Positions 22,017 to 31,020 of a stretch of 64,000 nucleotides of DNA are shown here, one piece after another; position 1 is the first letter of the stretch; every line of letters starts with the position of its first letter. The DNA comes from Phytoamicus setariae (lineage in GTDB: Bacteria; Pseudomonadota; Alphaproteobacteria; Rhizobiales; Rhizobiaceae): NCBI RefSeq assembly GCF_016722925.1, contig NZ_JAEQNC010000002.1, positions 434,001 through 498,000 of the forward strand. The letters are read 5' to 3'. Both the position numbers and the translations under genes were made by a program. The notes under the pieces were generated by a model. The model had not been told where the DNA came from. It made no database searches and was given only the letters and a program-made list of their open reading frames with translations.

Positions 22017-22269
22017 TCGTTCTGCGCTCCGGTTTGGCCGGACTTTATTCCGGCATAATTCGTCTCATGGCTCGGCACGATTAACTCATTATCGCAACCC
22101 GATCCGCTACCTGATGCTGCTGTTATCGTTCCATTAAGGTTAACAGTCGGTAAACCGGGGCGATTGTTGAGGAATTTTACGTCGGTGCTAGTTGCTGGCC
22201 TGCTGGTTAACGCTTCACTTACCTTGTTTGTTTAGTTTCGCGTGTGATTGTATTTCTGGAGTGTTGAGT

Positions 22270-24489
22270 ATGCCGGTTGCAAGCCATCGTGAGCAGGATG
22301 CCGATATAGATTTGCGTGGATTGTTCCTCGCGATCTGGCGGCGGCGCATGCTTGTCCTGACTTCGACGGTGGCGCTCGGTGGTCTGGCCTTCCTTGGTGC
22401 GAGCATGGTCTCGCCGAAATACCAGGCCGAAACGAAGATCCTCATCGAATCTCGCTCGCCAGATCTCTCGCGCCGTTTGACGGAAGCGCGCCAGCCAGCG
22501 CAGGGCGTTGACGAAGCTGGCATTGCTTCGCAGGTCGAGTTGTTGCGATCGGCCGATCTGATCAAGCAGGTTGCTAAGGATCTCAAGCTCCATGAGCGTG
22601 CGGAGTTCGACCCGAGCGCTCATCCATCCATCCTTACCCGCATTTTCGTCATGTTGGGTTTTGCCAAGAACCCGCTGGACGTGCCGCCCGAAGAAAGGGT
22701 GATCAAGGAGTTCGATCAGAAGCTGCAGGTCTATCAGGCCGAGAAGTCGCGCGTCGTCGCCGTCCAGTTCTCCTCGAAAGATCCTGAACTCGCGGCTGCA
22801 ATCCCCAACGCCATGGCCAAGGTGTATCTGTCGCTGCAGTCCGGCGCCAAGCTCGATACGACGTCGGAGACGGCAAAGTGGCTGGAGCCGGAGATTGCCA
22901 ACCTCCGCGAGAAGGTCCAGGCGGCGGAAGCCAAGGTCGCGTCCTACAGAGCTTCATCCGACCTGTTTAAGACAAGCCAGCAGAACACGTTTTCCGAACA
23001 GCAACTCAACGATATTTCGCAGGAAATTACCCGGGTCCGTGGGGAACGCGCCACTGCCGAAGCCCGCGCAAAGAGTGTTCGCGCCGCACTTTCGTCGGGC
23101 CGCAGCGTCGATACGCTTCCTGAAGTTGTCGGTTCGCAGATGATCCAGCGGCTGAAGGAAACCCAGTCCGGCATCGAAGGACAGATTGCTGATCTTTCGA
23201 CGCAGCTGCTCGAAGGCCATCCGCGCCTGAAAGGCCTGCGTTCGCAACTTGAAGGCATACGGAGCCAGATCCGGACCGAGACCCAGAAGATTCTCGCCAG
23301 CCTCGAGAATGAAGCTGGCGTTTCTCGCATGCGCGAGCAGCAATTGATGCAGCAACTGAGCACGCTGAAGGCAGACACCGCCAGCACCCAGGAAAAGGAA
23401 GTCGGCTTGAACGCGCTGGAGCGCGAAGCCGTCGCCCAGCGTCAGTTGCTCGAAACCTATCTGGCCCGCTATCGCGAGGCCGTCTCCCAGCAGGACATGA
23501 ATGCAACGCCGGCAGATGCGCGTATCGTGTCCCGCGCGACCATGCCGAGCGAACCCTATTTCCCCAAGATCCTGCCGATCACCATTGTATCGGCACTGGC
23601 TGGCGTTATCCTGAGCGCCGTATTCGTCATGCTGGCCGAGCTGTTTTCCGGTCGTGCGTTGCGGCCAGTCAACTACGAGCAGGACGAGCCTGAGGGCGGA
23701 GATCATGTCGAGATGGAACGGCAGGAGGTGCGGCAAAGTGTTGTCGTCTCTGCGCAGCCCGATGCTCGCCCGGTTGGTGCACACCAAAAAGGAATTGCGC
23801 CGTCGGCCATTAGCCCGAGCCTGCTTTCGTTTGCCGCGCCGGAAATGGAAGCCGCCGAAACGGACCTGCAGGACGGCGATGAGGAGGATGTTGAGGGAGA
23901 GTTTTCGCCCAATTCCGTCGCGCGTCATCTTGTCGGTGCAGATGTCAACGTTGCCATCGTCGTTTCCCTGGTCGGGGACGGCGGATCGGCAGCAACCGTT
24001 GTGCTCGCCAGGACCGCCGCCGAGATGGGGCGCAAGACCATTCTTATCGACATGACTGGCTCGGCGCTGCCCACGCGCATGATGGCTGATAGCGTATCGC
24101 TGCCTGGGATTACCGACTTGCTGACTGGCGAGGCGGCCTTTGCCGAAACGATTCACGGCGACCGGGCGTCGGATGCCCATATCCTTCCGCATGGCACGGC
24201 AAACGCCAAGCGAGCGATGCGCGGCGCAGATCGCTTGTCGATGGTCATCGATGCATTGGCCGAAGCCTATGATCTGGTGATCGTCGAATGCGGTCCGGCC
24301 GATGTCGCCGGCGTGGGAAGGCTGGCGCGCAAAGGGCAGGCCGAAATCATTCTCTCGGCGTCGCCTGCCGCGGCGGAGAAGATCGAAGAAGTCGCTGGCG
24401 GATTCATCGATGCGGGCTACGAGGATGTTGTGCTGTTGTTCGGCAGGCAGGATGTGTCGCCAACCGATAGCAGCCGCCAGGCGGCGTGA
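22270..24489 (+). CDS. Chain-length/co-polymerase protein with a degenerate tyrosine-kinase domain
   Basis: The 739-residue PCP-2-type protein controls polysaccharide polymerisation and export. The Wzz domain comes first (residues about 12-110) with TM1 at 28-48. A long periplasmic coiled coil (about 200-400) and TM2 (about 434-459) follow. The cytoplasmic part resembles a BY-kinase, but the Walker A site reads SLVGDGGSAATVV (about 567-577) with no Gly-Lys-Ser/Thr, and Walker A' is ILIDMTGS rather than ILIDADxR. There is also no Tyr cluster at the C-terminus (QDVSPTDSSRQAA). It is therefore probably not an active kinase. Start ATG 22270 has TGGAG upstream; an upstream in-frame ATG would add 26 residues. 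Confidence 0.9.
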   Translation: MPVASHREQDADIDLRGLFLAIWRRRMLVLTSTVALGGLAFLGASMVSPKYQAETKILIESRSPDLSRRLTEARQPAQGVDEAGIASQVELLRSADLIKQVAKDLKLHERAEFDPSAHPSILTRIFVMLGFAKNPLDVPPEERVIKEFDQKLQVYQAEKSRVVAVQFSSKDPELAAAIPNAMAKVYLSLQSGAKLDTTSETAKWLEPEIANLREKVQAAEAKVASYRASSDLFKTSQQNTFSEQQLNDISQEITRVRGERATAEARAKSVRAALSSGRSVDTLPEVVGSQMIQRLKETQSGIEGQIADLSTQLLEGHPRLKGLRSQLEGIRSQIRTETQKILASLENEAGVSRMREQQLMQQLSTLKADTASTQEKEVGLNALEREAVAQRQLLETYLARYREAVSQQDMNATPADARIVSRATMPSEPYFPKILPITIVSALAGVILSAVFVMLAELFSGRALRPVNYEQDEPEGGDHVEMERQEVRQSVVVSAQPDARPVGAHQKGIAPSAISPSLLSFAAPEMEAAETDLQDGDEEDVEGEFSPNSVARHLVGADVNVAIVVSLVGDGGSAATVVLARTAAEMGRKTILIDMTGSALPTRMMADSVSLPGITDLLTGEAAFAETIHGDRASDAHILPHGTANAKRAMRGADRLSMVIDALAEAYDLVIVECGPADVAGVGRLARKGQAEIILSASPAAAEKIEEVAGGFIDAGYEDVVLLFGRQDVSPTDSSRQAA

Positions 24490-24542
24490 ACCCGCTTATG
24501 CGGCGTTTGATGGTGCGGCTCCTTCCCCGTTGAACGCCCCCT

Positions 24543-25796
24543 CTAGTCGTCGGCCTTTTCGTCCAGCACGGGTTGCTGCGCACGTGTGCGCAGCTTCTGC
24601 ACGAAAGCGTAGATCGCTGGATTTTGCTTGATCATCGTCTTGAGGCGGGTCGCCGTTTCTTCCTTCAGCGCGGCGAGCCGGCCGAGTGGTGTGACTGGCA
24701 GCGTAACGTTGACCTGGACCGTTTCCTCCGTGCACCACGAGCGCTTGAACGGCATGTCGCCGATGCCGAAATCGAACAGGCAGACGTTCTGCGCATTGTA
24801 TTGCTCGATCATCAGATGAAAGAGAAGTTCACCCGGGCTGGCATCGGTCGCAGGTCCGCTGCCGATCGAGCAGAACTGCACGATGACGTGGTCGCCTTTG
24901 CGCGATAGCCCGGCAACGGCGGGGATTTCTCCTTTGTGATCGCCACCAGTCATGCGCAAGGCATGCATGCGCAACGGAAAAAATGTGTCATCGGATGACG
25001 CGAGCAGGGCTGAGTGGAGAAACTTGCGGGTTTTTGCGCAGGCAAACCCGTTTGGCAAACCGAATTCCGCCAACCGGGCAGCCTTCTGCTCGAAGAACAG
25101 GTCGAGAAACTCCTTCTTTTCCGCAGCACTATCGGCGGTCACGTGCTCATAGCCGCCAAGGGCCTCCAGCCGGCGATGACCCACACCATATTTCTTGCGC
25201 CGCCGCTTGGCGTTCAATTGAGCAAGCGTCTCGACGAAAGAGGACTTCACCGGCAGCTGGAACGCATGATTCTGGTTCTCGACATGCGGCAGCATCGAAA
25301 AGGGCAGGGTATGCCCCCGCCAATTGAGCGGCATGTTCCCGAGGATGATGCAATCTGCACCGGCGATACGGTCGCGAATGCCGGCCGCGATTGCCGCCAT
25401 CAGATCCGGCGTCGCACGCTCGGTCAGGATCGGCGCGACCAGTCCGGTATTGATGTTGGCATGATGGGCACCGATGAACTGCGCTTTGGTAAACATGCGG
25501 CCACGGACGATTTCCAGCGGCAGGATGAAGGCGAGCGCACCGTCGATACGTCCTTCAACGATTTGCAGCGGGCGTTGATAGGCATCGACCCATGCCCGGC
25601 ACCACTCATAGGATTGGTGCACCGAGTTATGGTTGTCGGCTTCGAGCGCGCGCCATTGCTGCTCGAGGGGCGCCATCCGGTCGTGGATGATGATCGAAAC
25701 ATTACCGGGCATGACGTATCGATCCGTCTGGGCCGGGGCGTGGCCGATGGCTGGTTGCCGAATGGCGTTGTCGAATTTCATTTGCCCTGCATGCAC
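24543..25796 (-). CDS. CelD/BcsL-type GNAT acetyltransferase
   Basis: The 417-residue protein belongs to the CelD family with an Acetyltransf_6 (GNAT-like) domain in its C-terminal half (residues about 190-350). Visible segments are NAKRRRKKYGVGHRRLEALGG, QKAARLAEFG, PGELLFHLMIEQY and CLFDFGIGDMPFKRSW. These are common in cellulose and exopolysaccharide loci, where they are thought to acylate the polymer or a precursor. It is convergent with the chain-length gene (53 bp apart), which supports membership in the polysaccharide locus. Acyl donor and target are unknown. ATG 25796 has CCGGGGAG upstream; codon 6 is an alternative start. Confidence 0.85.
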   Translation of the reverse strand: MHAGQMKFDNAIRQPAIGHAPAQTDRYVMPGNVSIIIHDRMAPLEQQWRALEADNHNSVHQSYEWCRAWVDAYQRPLQIVEGRIDGALAFILPLEIVRGRMFTKAQFIGAHHANINTGLVAPILTERATPDLMAAIAAGIRDRIAGADCIILGNMPLNWRGHTLPFSMLPHVENQNHAFQLPVKSSFVETLAQLNAKRRRKKYGVGHRRLEALGGYEHVTADSAAEKKEFLDLFFEQKAARLAEFGLPNGFACAKTRKFLHSALLASSDDTFFPLRMHALRMTGGDHKGEIPAVAGLSRKGDHVIVQFCSIGSGPATDASPGELLFHLMIEQYNAQNVCLFDFGIGDMPFKRSWCTEETVQVNVTLPVTPLGRLAALKEETATRLKTMIKQNPAIYAFVQKLRTRAQQPVLDEKADD

Positions 25797-25933
25797 GGCA
25801 AAATGCTCCCCGGAGAGATTGCGATTGTCACGGTTCTAGCGCGGAAGATGCCGACAAAGAATTAATCGCCCACGATGCCAACGTCTATTTGGAAGAGGCT
25901 GGTTAACGTCCGGTTATAAATTGGGGCTGCTGC

Positions 25934-26158
25934 TTACCCTTGGCGATCCTTCGGGCGATCCGGCTTTTCCATCCATTTGATGATGCCCATGGCGGGCAGT
26001 ATCCACAGCAGTCCCGTCAGGAAGAAATACAGCAGGTGGATCGACCAATGCGAGTTTCCGAGGGTCGCCGATGCGATCATCGTGGCAAGAAATGCATAGA
26101 CAAGCACGAGAACGATGATGAGCACAGTGCCGATCAGTTTGCGGAGCGTCTTGGGCAT
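25934..26158 (-). CDS. DUF2842 small membrane protein
   Basis: The 74-residue protein has two transmembrane helices (residues about 9-30 and 40-60) and a charged C-terminus [14 protein letters not shown]. The helix 1-2 region with [18 protein letters not shown] and [22 protein letters not shown] is the DUF2842 pattern of Alphaproteobacteria. It is divergent from the heme A synthase gene, the usual neighbour, with about 77 bp between starts. A link to respiratory assembly is only suggested by that conserved position. Confidence 0.85.
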   Translation of the reverse strand: MPKTLRKLIGTVLIIVLVLVYAFLATMIASATLGNSHWSIHLLYFFLTGLLWILPAMGIIKWMEKPDRPKDRQG

Positions 26159-26235
26159 TTTGTCTCACATTGCATGTTAGGGTCTTGCCATGGCGATTGC
26201 CCTGTAGCAGAGCTTTGGCGAAAAGGACGACAGCC

Positions 26236-27339
26236 ATGACCGACAGCGCAATAAACCGCGAATCCCGAATTTACAAGGAAATTGAGCGGATTGACGCCAA
26301 CCGCCGCGCGGTGCGCATTTGGCTGCTGGTCGTGCTGTTTGTGGTGTTCTGTCTGGTTCTTGTCGGCGGCGCGACGCGGCTGACAGATTCTGGTCTGTCG
26401 ATCACCGAGTGGAAGCCGATCCATGGCGTCGTTCCGCCGCTGACGGCTGCCGAATGGGATGAGGAGTTTCGCCTCTATCAGCGGATTCCGGAGTACTCCG
26501 AGATCAACAAGCACATGACCGTCGAGGAGTTCAAGGGCATCTTCTGGTGGGAATGGGCTCACAGGCTGATCGCCCGCTCGATTGGCGTCATTTTTGCCGT
26601 GCCGCTGTTTTTCTTCTGGGTTACCGGGCGGCTGGAGCGGCGCCTGAAGCTGCCGCTGCTGGGAATTCTGGCACTTGGTGGCGTTCAGGGTGCTATTGGC
26701 TGGTGGATGGTCGCATCCGGCCTGTCCAAACGGGTCGATGTCAGTCAATATCGATTGGCGATTCATCTGACGGTCGCCTGCCTGATCTTCGCCGCCACCA
26801 CCTGGGTCTGGCGGGCGCTTTGTCAGCATTCGGGCGCGCTTCTGCCACGCAGTCGTGCGTCCGCCTTTGCCGGGCTCCTCGTTGTTTTCGTGCTTTTGCA
26901 GATCTATCTGGGTGCGCTGGTGGCGGGCCTTGACGCTGGCCTGGCTTACAACACCTGGCCGTTGATGGATGGAGCGATCGTCCCTTCAGGGCTGGATGTG
27001 CTTCAGCCACTGTGGCTGAATGCTTTCGAGAATGCCAAGGCAGTGCAGTTCCTGCATCGGATGAATGCATACATCCTGCTGATACTCGCCCTGCTCAATA
27101 TGCTCTGGCTGATGCGCGCCATGCCTGGCACGCCACATGCCAATCGCGGACTGGTTTTCTTCCTGCTGGTCGTCGTCCAGGCGGCCCTCGGTATCATGAC
27201 GTTGTTGTTTGCCGTGCCGCTGGACTGGGCACTGGCACATCAGGGATGCGCGTTGCTGGTGCTTGGTTTCTCGGTCGCCCATTGGCGCGGGTTCTATGGT
27301 GAATATCCTCGGCCGACCGACGTCGAGGTTCGGGGCTAG
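26236..27339 (+). CDS. ctaA: Heme A synthase (COX15/CtaA type)
   Basis: Inner-membrane enzyme that oxidises heme O to heme A for cytochrome aa3. The 367-residue protein has eight TM segments. The hallmark [21 protein letters not shown] follows TM1 (positions about 44-64). The heme-ligand histidines sit in WEWAHR (His109), [16 protein letters not shown] and LAHQGCAL. This is the COX15-like alphaproteobacterial type with two pseudo-symmetric halves. ATG 26236 has AAAGGA 9 nt upstream; the frame runs open upstream without a signal. Confidence 0.96.
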   Translation: MTDSAINRESRIYKEIERIDANRRAVRIWLLVVLFVVFCLVLVGGATRLTDSGLSITEWKPIHGVVPPLTAAEWDEEFRLYQRIPEYSEINKHMTVEEFKGIFWWEWAHRLIARSIGVIFAVPLFFFWVTGRLERRLKLPLLGILALGGVQGAIGWWMVASGLSKRVDVSQYRLAIHLTVACLIFAATTWVWRALCQHSGALLPRSRASAFAGLLVVFVLLQIYLGALVAGLDAGLAYNTWPLMDGAIVPSGLDVLQPLWLNAFENAKAVQFLHRMNAYILLILALLNMLWLMRAMPGTPHANRGLVFFLLVVVQAALGIMTLLFAVPLDWALAHQGCALLVLGFSVAHWRGFYGEYPRPTDVEVRG

Positions 27340-27398
27340 CCGGAGAGCGGATATGATCCGGCGGGACATGTAGACCACGCCAGACCTCGCGGCCGGGA

Positions 27399-28142
27399 TC
27401 AGTTGGACCTGTTGCCCGCCGATTCCCGCATGGCCGTGAAATCCACTTCCGGAAGGAATGCCGGTTGATTGGCGCGCGCGGCAACAAGACCAGGCAGATG
27501 TCGTAGCAAGCCATGGCCAATCACCGGATTGGTAAGGCCGTCGTCTATGCTCAGCACGCTGTCGCGGATACCAAACATCGTGTGATGTCGTTGCAAAGCT
27601 GACGCAGTGGCAGGAATGAAAACCGGTACCACCGGCACGCCGTTGATGATCTGTGGCGCATTCAGCGTCTCGACCTGATAGCCGGTTTCCAGCATCCACG
27701 TCACCAGCTTGGGGTGCGTCTCGACGATCAGTCCCTTGATGCTGCTCAGCAGGCAGAATTCGAGCACGCCAGTGATCAGCATGTGCGACGCCTGGACATT
27801 GCCGATCTTGCCGGCACTGTCATCGGAGATGCAACGGGTCCATTCATAGACATCGCGCGAACGCGGCCATGCCTGTCCCTGCATGATTTCGGGGTAAACG
27901 TCAGACAGCAGATGTGGCCCGGATGTTCTGAGAAGGCGCGTATAACCGATGACCTTGTCATCGAGGGTGGCAATCAAATGCACCGCATCGTCGGTGTCGA
28001 AACGGTCGGTCTCGCGGCCGTCATCCGACCGGAGCTCCTTCCAGCCGAGTCTCTCGACGAACTGGCGGTGGCGAAAGCGCCAGACCTGCTCCATCAGTTC
28101 GGGATAATCATCAACGTTCTGAGATGTAATGACCTGGATCAT
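27399..28142 (-). CDS. LuxI-family acyl-homoserine-lactone synthase with extended C-terminus
   Basis: Makes an N-acyl-homoserine lactone from SAM and an acyl donor. The conserved LuxI residues are present: Arg24, Phe28, Trp34 (RHRQFVERLGW), acidic residues Glu44/Asp46/Asp49, Arg69 (GYTRLL), and Glu100/Arg103 (YEWTRC). At 247 residues it is about 30-40 longer than the common 210-residue LuxI, and the extra part is a C-terminal stretch ending in EVDFTAMRESAGNRSN. It lies 80 bp downstream of a luxR gene on the same strand. A GGGGG Shine-Dalgarno precedes the ATG by 9 nt. Acyl chain length cannot be deduced. Confidence 0.93.
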   Translation of the reverse strand: MIQVITSQNVDDYPELMEQVWRFRHRQFVERLGWKELRSDDGRETDRFDTDDAVHLIATLDDKVIGYTRLLRTSGPHLLSDVYPEIMQGQAWPRSRDVYEWTRCISDDSAGKIGNVQASHMLITGVLEFCLLSSIKGLIVETHPKLVTWMLETGYQVETLNAPQIINGVPVVPVFIPATASALQRHHTMFGIRDSVLSIDDGLTNPVIGHGLLRHLPGLVAARANQPAFLPEVDFTAMRESAGNRSN

Positions 28143-28151
28143 AGCAATTTA

Positions 28152-28166
28152 CCCCCGATTAAGGGG
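28152..28166 (-). promoter_or_regulatory. Small hairpin overlapping the luxI ribosome binding site
   Basis: On the minus strand CCCC-TTAATC-GGGG can pair as a 4-bp GC stem with a 6-nt loop. Its 3' arm is the GGGGG that would serve as the luxI Shine-Dalgarno, 9 nt before the ATG. A short stem like this could damp translation initiation; this is inference and the stem is weak. Confidence 0.3.
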
Positions 28167-28179
28167 CGCATTTGAACAA

Positions 28180-28235
28180 CTGATCAGAATTCTTCTATGG
28201 GCAGATTTACCCTGTTGACAGTCTATCTGATCAGA
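28180..28235. promoter_or_regulatory. Two CTGATCAG palindromes between luxR and luxI
   Basis: CTGATCAG occurs at 28180-28187 and again within the 10-bp palindrome TCTGATCAGA at 28226-28235, 47 bp apart, spanning the end of luxR and the luxI upstream region. The first overlaps a further palindrome AGAATTCT (28186-28193). Neither matches the 18-20 bp tra/lux box consensus well. They are candidate operator sites for the LuxR protein or another regulator of luxI. Confidence 0.35.
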
Positions 28236-28957
28236 CCCGCGCGTAGTGACTCAGCAACAAGTTGCGTGCGGTTGGTTGTATTCATTTTTCGTTGTGCGTT
28301 CTCTAATATGTGTGAAACAGTTCTTTCTGATATTCCTAGTATTGCCGAGATTTCCCACGCTGTTTTTCCTTCTGAGCACCAGGAAATGCACTCTTTCTCG
28401 CGTGGCGTAAGGTTAATAATTCGTTGCATAAGCCCGCCTTTACCGCCGCTTTTCAACTCCTTTATTTTATTATGCGCATAAATAGAGATCATGTGAAGTG
28501 CACCGCGTGCTTCCTGGGACAGGTCGACGCGGTCGGATGCATAGGTAACGATTGCGCGAAAGCCCATGATGGAATGGATCGGAACGCTGAAGCCGTTGTT
28601 GAACTTGAAGTCCATCGCCTCCTGCATGAAGCTCATGCCGCGCTTATCGACTGTCATATTCTGCAGCGCGTCTGACCAGACGAAGGCGTTGTCGGAAAGC
28701 AGAGTGCGCTGGATCACTGGATCGATCCGGAAATACTGGTTCTGCAAGTAACGGTTCGCCCACTCCTCCGGCCAGCCGTTCAGCAGCACGTAAGGGTCCA
28801 TCTTCTCGTTCGGTTCCGGAATGCCCGATATCGCGAAGGAATCGAGGCCGAAGAAATCCGTCACTTTGCGCAACTCTGCGAAAGCCTGGTCCTCGCTGCC
28901 GATTTCCTCCAGCGTCTGGATAAAATCGAACATCATATTCGCAATGGCCGAGCGCAT
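28223..28957 (-). CDS. LuxR-family quorum-sensing regulator
   Basis: The 244-residue protein has an N-terminal autoinducer-binding domain (about 20-160) and a C-terminal GerE helix-turn-helix (about 178-240, INLTPREKECISWCSEGKTAWEISAILGISERTVSHIL, shown in part). Trp66, Tyr70, Asp79 and Trp94 have exactly the spacing of TraR Trp57/Tyr61/Asp70/Trp85, so it should bind an acyl-homoserine lactone. It precedes luxI on the same strand by 80 bp, so the pair forms a probable feedback circuit. The alternative start at codon 8 or 9 cannot be excluded. Confidence 0.93.
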   Translation of the reverse strand: MRSAIANMMFDFIQTLEEIGSEDQAFAELRKVTDFFGLDSFAISGIPEPNEKMDPYVLLNGWPEEWANRYLQNQYFRIDPVIQRTLLSDNAFVWSDALQNMTVDKRGMSFMQEAMDFKFNNGFSVPIHSIMGFRAIVTYASDRVDLSQEARGALHMISIYAHNKIKELKSGGKGGLMQRIINLTPREKECISWCSEGKTAWEISAILGISERTVSHILENAQRKMNTTNRTQLVAESLRAGLIR

Positions 28958-29061
28958 TGCCGCTCCACGGTAAATAGAACTAAGTATTGCCGATCCCTAT
29001 CACATAACCGCCGAAATCAAAAGACAGCGGGGATTGGATGGATTTGGGAGTTGCGGGATGG

Positions 29062-29916
29062 TTATCCAATCATTTTACGGATCTGTCGCGCCAACATCAT
29101 GCGTTCCTGTGCCATTGGCGATCGGGTCGACAGTCCATCTTCCCGAAGCCAGCATAGCGACAGGGCCGCATGCGCTGCCGCAAATCGCAGTATTTTGTTG
29201 CGATCGCATCCAACCGCAGCGCCAAGCGTTGTGGCAAGGGCATCGATCCTGTCGGGATCGCAGATGAGATCCCTACGGCCGAGCGGATTGCCAAAAATAT
29301 TTGCGGCATCATAGGCCGGATCCCCGACAAGGCCTTTCGGATCGATCGCCAGCCAATGCGTTTCATCGGCTGAAATAACATTTCCATGATGCAGGTCGCC
29401 ATGCAGCGGCTTGATACTCGCTTGGCTATCCAGAAGCGCTCGTGCGTGAGCCGCCGCCCATGCCAATAGTTCATCGAGATCGGAGCTCGAAGCATTGGCT
29501 GCGACCTCGAAGAGGCTGCTAAATCTTAGCTCGAGTGGAACGAACGATGCCGGAGGCGGCGCGGCGCCGGGGCCATGCATGTGCTTCAGCACGGTGGCGA
29601 GGATCTCGTTGCTCGGGGTTTCGCCGTGCCGCGCGTGGAATTCTTCAAGTGTTCGTTCGCCGCCGTCTTCGAGCAGACCCATATCGCCAGAGCGGTCCAA
29701 AAGACGCACACTGCCAGCGCCATTGCGCCAGGCGAGGAAGTCGAATCCGGCGCGTTCCTCGGTGCCTGCGGGCTTCAGCGCCTTGAGCACCACCGGTTTG
29801 GCGTCCGTCGTGCGGGCGCGCCAAACCATGCTGCTTGCTGTATCGGCGATCTGCCACAGGTTTTCGAGTCGCCAGTGACGTGCGGCTACCGCGACGTCGT
29901 GCGGCAGCGCGGTCAT
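29062..29916 (-). CDS. APH(6)/hydroxyurea-kinase family phosphotransferase
   Basis: The 284-residue kinase-fold protein belongs to the APH_6_hur family (streptomycin 6-phosphotransferase/hydroxyurea kinase). The catalytic loop reads [10 protein letters not shown] (Asp base and Asn), and the metal site is [17 protein letters not shown]. The N-lobe Lys is in VVLKALKP. Its ATG overlaps the argC stop by 4 nt, so it is co-translated with an arginine-biosynthesis gene. Homology to resistance enzymes does not show that it confers resistance; chromosomal members may phosphorylate a metabolite or a glycated compound. Confidence 0.85.
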   Translation of the reverse strand: MTALPHDVAVAARHWRLENLWQIADTASSMVWRARTTDAKPVVLKALKPAGTEERAGFDFLAWRNGAGSVRLLDRSGDMGLLEDGGERTLEEFHARHGETPSNEILATVLKHMHGPGAAPPPASFVPLELRFSSLFEVAANASSSDLDELLAWAAAHARALLDSQASIKPLHGDLHHGNVISADETHWLAIDPKGLVGDPAYDAANIFGNPLGRRDLICDPDRIDALATTLGAAVGCDRNKILRFAAAHAALSLCWLREDGLSTRSPMAQERMMLARQIRKMIG

Positions 29917-30845
29917 GCGCTCAGCATCAGGTCCATGTTCTGAACGGCAGCGCCTGATGCGCCTTTACCAAGGTTGTCGAGCAACGCCACGAGGTTGATG
30001 TGTTCGCCGCCCGGCTGGCCGAAGACGTAGAGCTTCATCGTGTCCTTGCCGGCGAGTTCGACCGCGTTGATGCGCGGCAGCTTTGCGGCGACGTCGAGTG
30101 GAACGACTTCGACGATCGATTGATTGGCATAATGGGCGACCAGCGCCGCATGCACGCTCTCGACCGTCGCGTTGTCTTCAAGATCGTCAACATGCAGCGG
30201 CACCTGCACGATCATGCCCTGAGGGAACTTGCCCACCGACGGGGCGAAGAGCGGTTCGCGCTCAAGCAGGCCGTGTATCTTCATCTCAGGCACGTGCTTG
30301 TGCTTGAGCGTCAGCCCATAGAGGAAATGCGGCGAGTCGATGTGTTCTGGATTGGAAGCGTCTTCGATCTGGGCGATCAATTGCTTGCCGCCGCCGGTAT
30401 AGCCGGAAACGGCATTTACCGTCACGGAATGATACTCGGAAATGATGCCCGCCATGCGCAGCGGACGGATGAGCCCGATAGCCCCCGTCGGGTAGCAGCC
30501 CGGATTGGCGACATGGCGGGCGTCGCGAATCTTGGCGCCCTGGGAATTGTCCATTTCAGCGAAACCATAGGCCCAGTCCGGATGCACCCGAAAGGCGGTG
30601 GAGGTGTCGATAATCCGCACTTTGTTGTTGGCGGCGGTCATCTCCACGGCTTGCTTCGAAGCGTCGTCCGGCAGGCAGAGAATGGCGATATCGGCGGAAT
30701 TCAGCAGGTCTTCGCGCATCTGCGCGTTACGCCGCTCTGATTCCGGAATGGACAACAGGTCGACATCGGCGCGGCCGGCCATGCGCGTGCGGATCTGCAG
30801 GCCCGTTGTCCCATGTTCGCCATCGATGAAGATTTTCGGTTTCAT
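29913..30845 (-). CDS. argC: N-acetyl-gamma-glutamyl-phosphate reductase (short type 2)
   Basis: Third step of arginine synthesis: NADPH reduces N-acetylglutamyl phosphate to the semialdehyde. The 310-residue protein starts [19 protein letters not shown]. Catalytic Cys117 lies in [10 protein letters not shown] and a conserved His in the KHKHVPEM segment. This is the shorter type 2 enzyme found in Alphaproteobacteria. The frame opens at 30905, but the ATG at 30845 has AGGT upstream and the right N-terminus. It is coupled by a 4-nt overlap with the downstream kinase gene. Confidence 0.96.
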   Translation of the reverse strand: MKPKIFIDGEHGTTGLQIRTRMAGRADVDLLSIPESERRNAQMREDLLNSADIAILCLPDDASKQAVEMTAANNKVRIIDTSTAFRVHPDWAYGFAEMDNSQGAKIRDARHVANPGCYPTGAIGLIRPLRMAGIISEYHSVTVNAVSGYTGGGKQLIAQIEDASNPEHIDSPHFLYGLTLKHKHVPEMKIHGLLEREPLFAPSVGKFPQGMIVQVPLHVDDLEDNATVESVHAALVAHYANQSIVEVVPLDVAAKLPRINAVELAGKDTMKLYVFGQPGGEHINLVALLDNLGKGASGAAVQNMDLMLSA

Positions 30846-31020
30846 TTTGACCTGCCAGTTGTTTCGTTCACGGACATGCGGCCGCGTCCCGTGCCGCTTT
30901 CGCACCGATATAGGTTCGATTTAACCTTAACGCAACAAAGGGTTCGCAGTATGCTTCTTGCCTGCGATAGGTAGCTTGAATGTTGTTTGTTCGTATATTT
31001 TTTGCATTAGGGAAATAGTT

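Noticed and set aside
22954-24192. 412-codon minus-strand frame within the chain-length gene
   Set aside because: Antisense of a real gene, Arg/His-rich composition, no motifs.
29062-29916. Streptomycin resistance gene
   Set aside because: Only family-level similarity to APH(6); coupling to argC argues for a chromosomal metabolic role, so no resistance claim is made.
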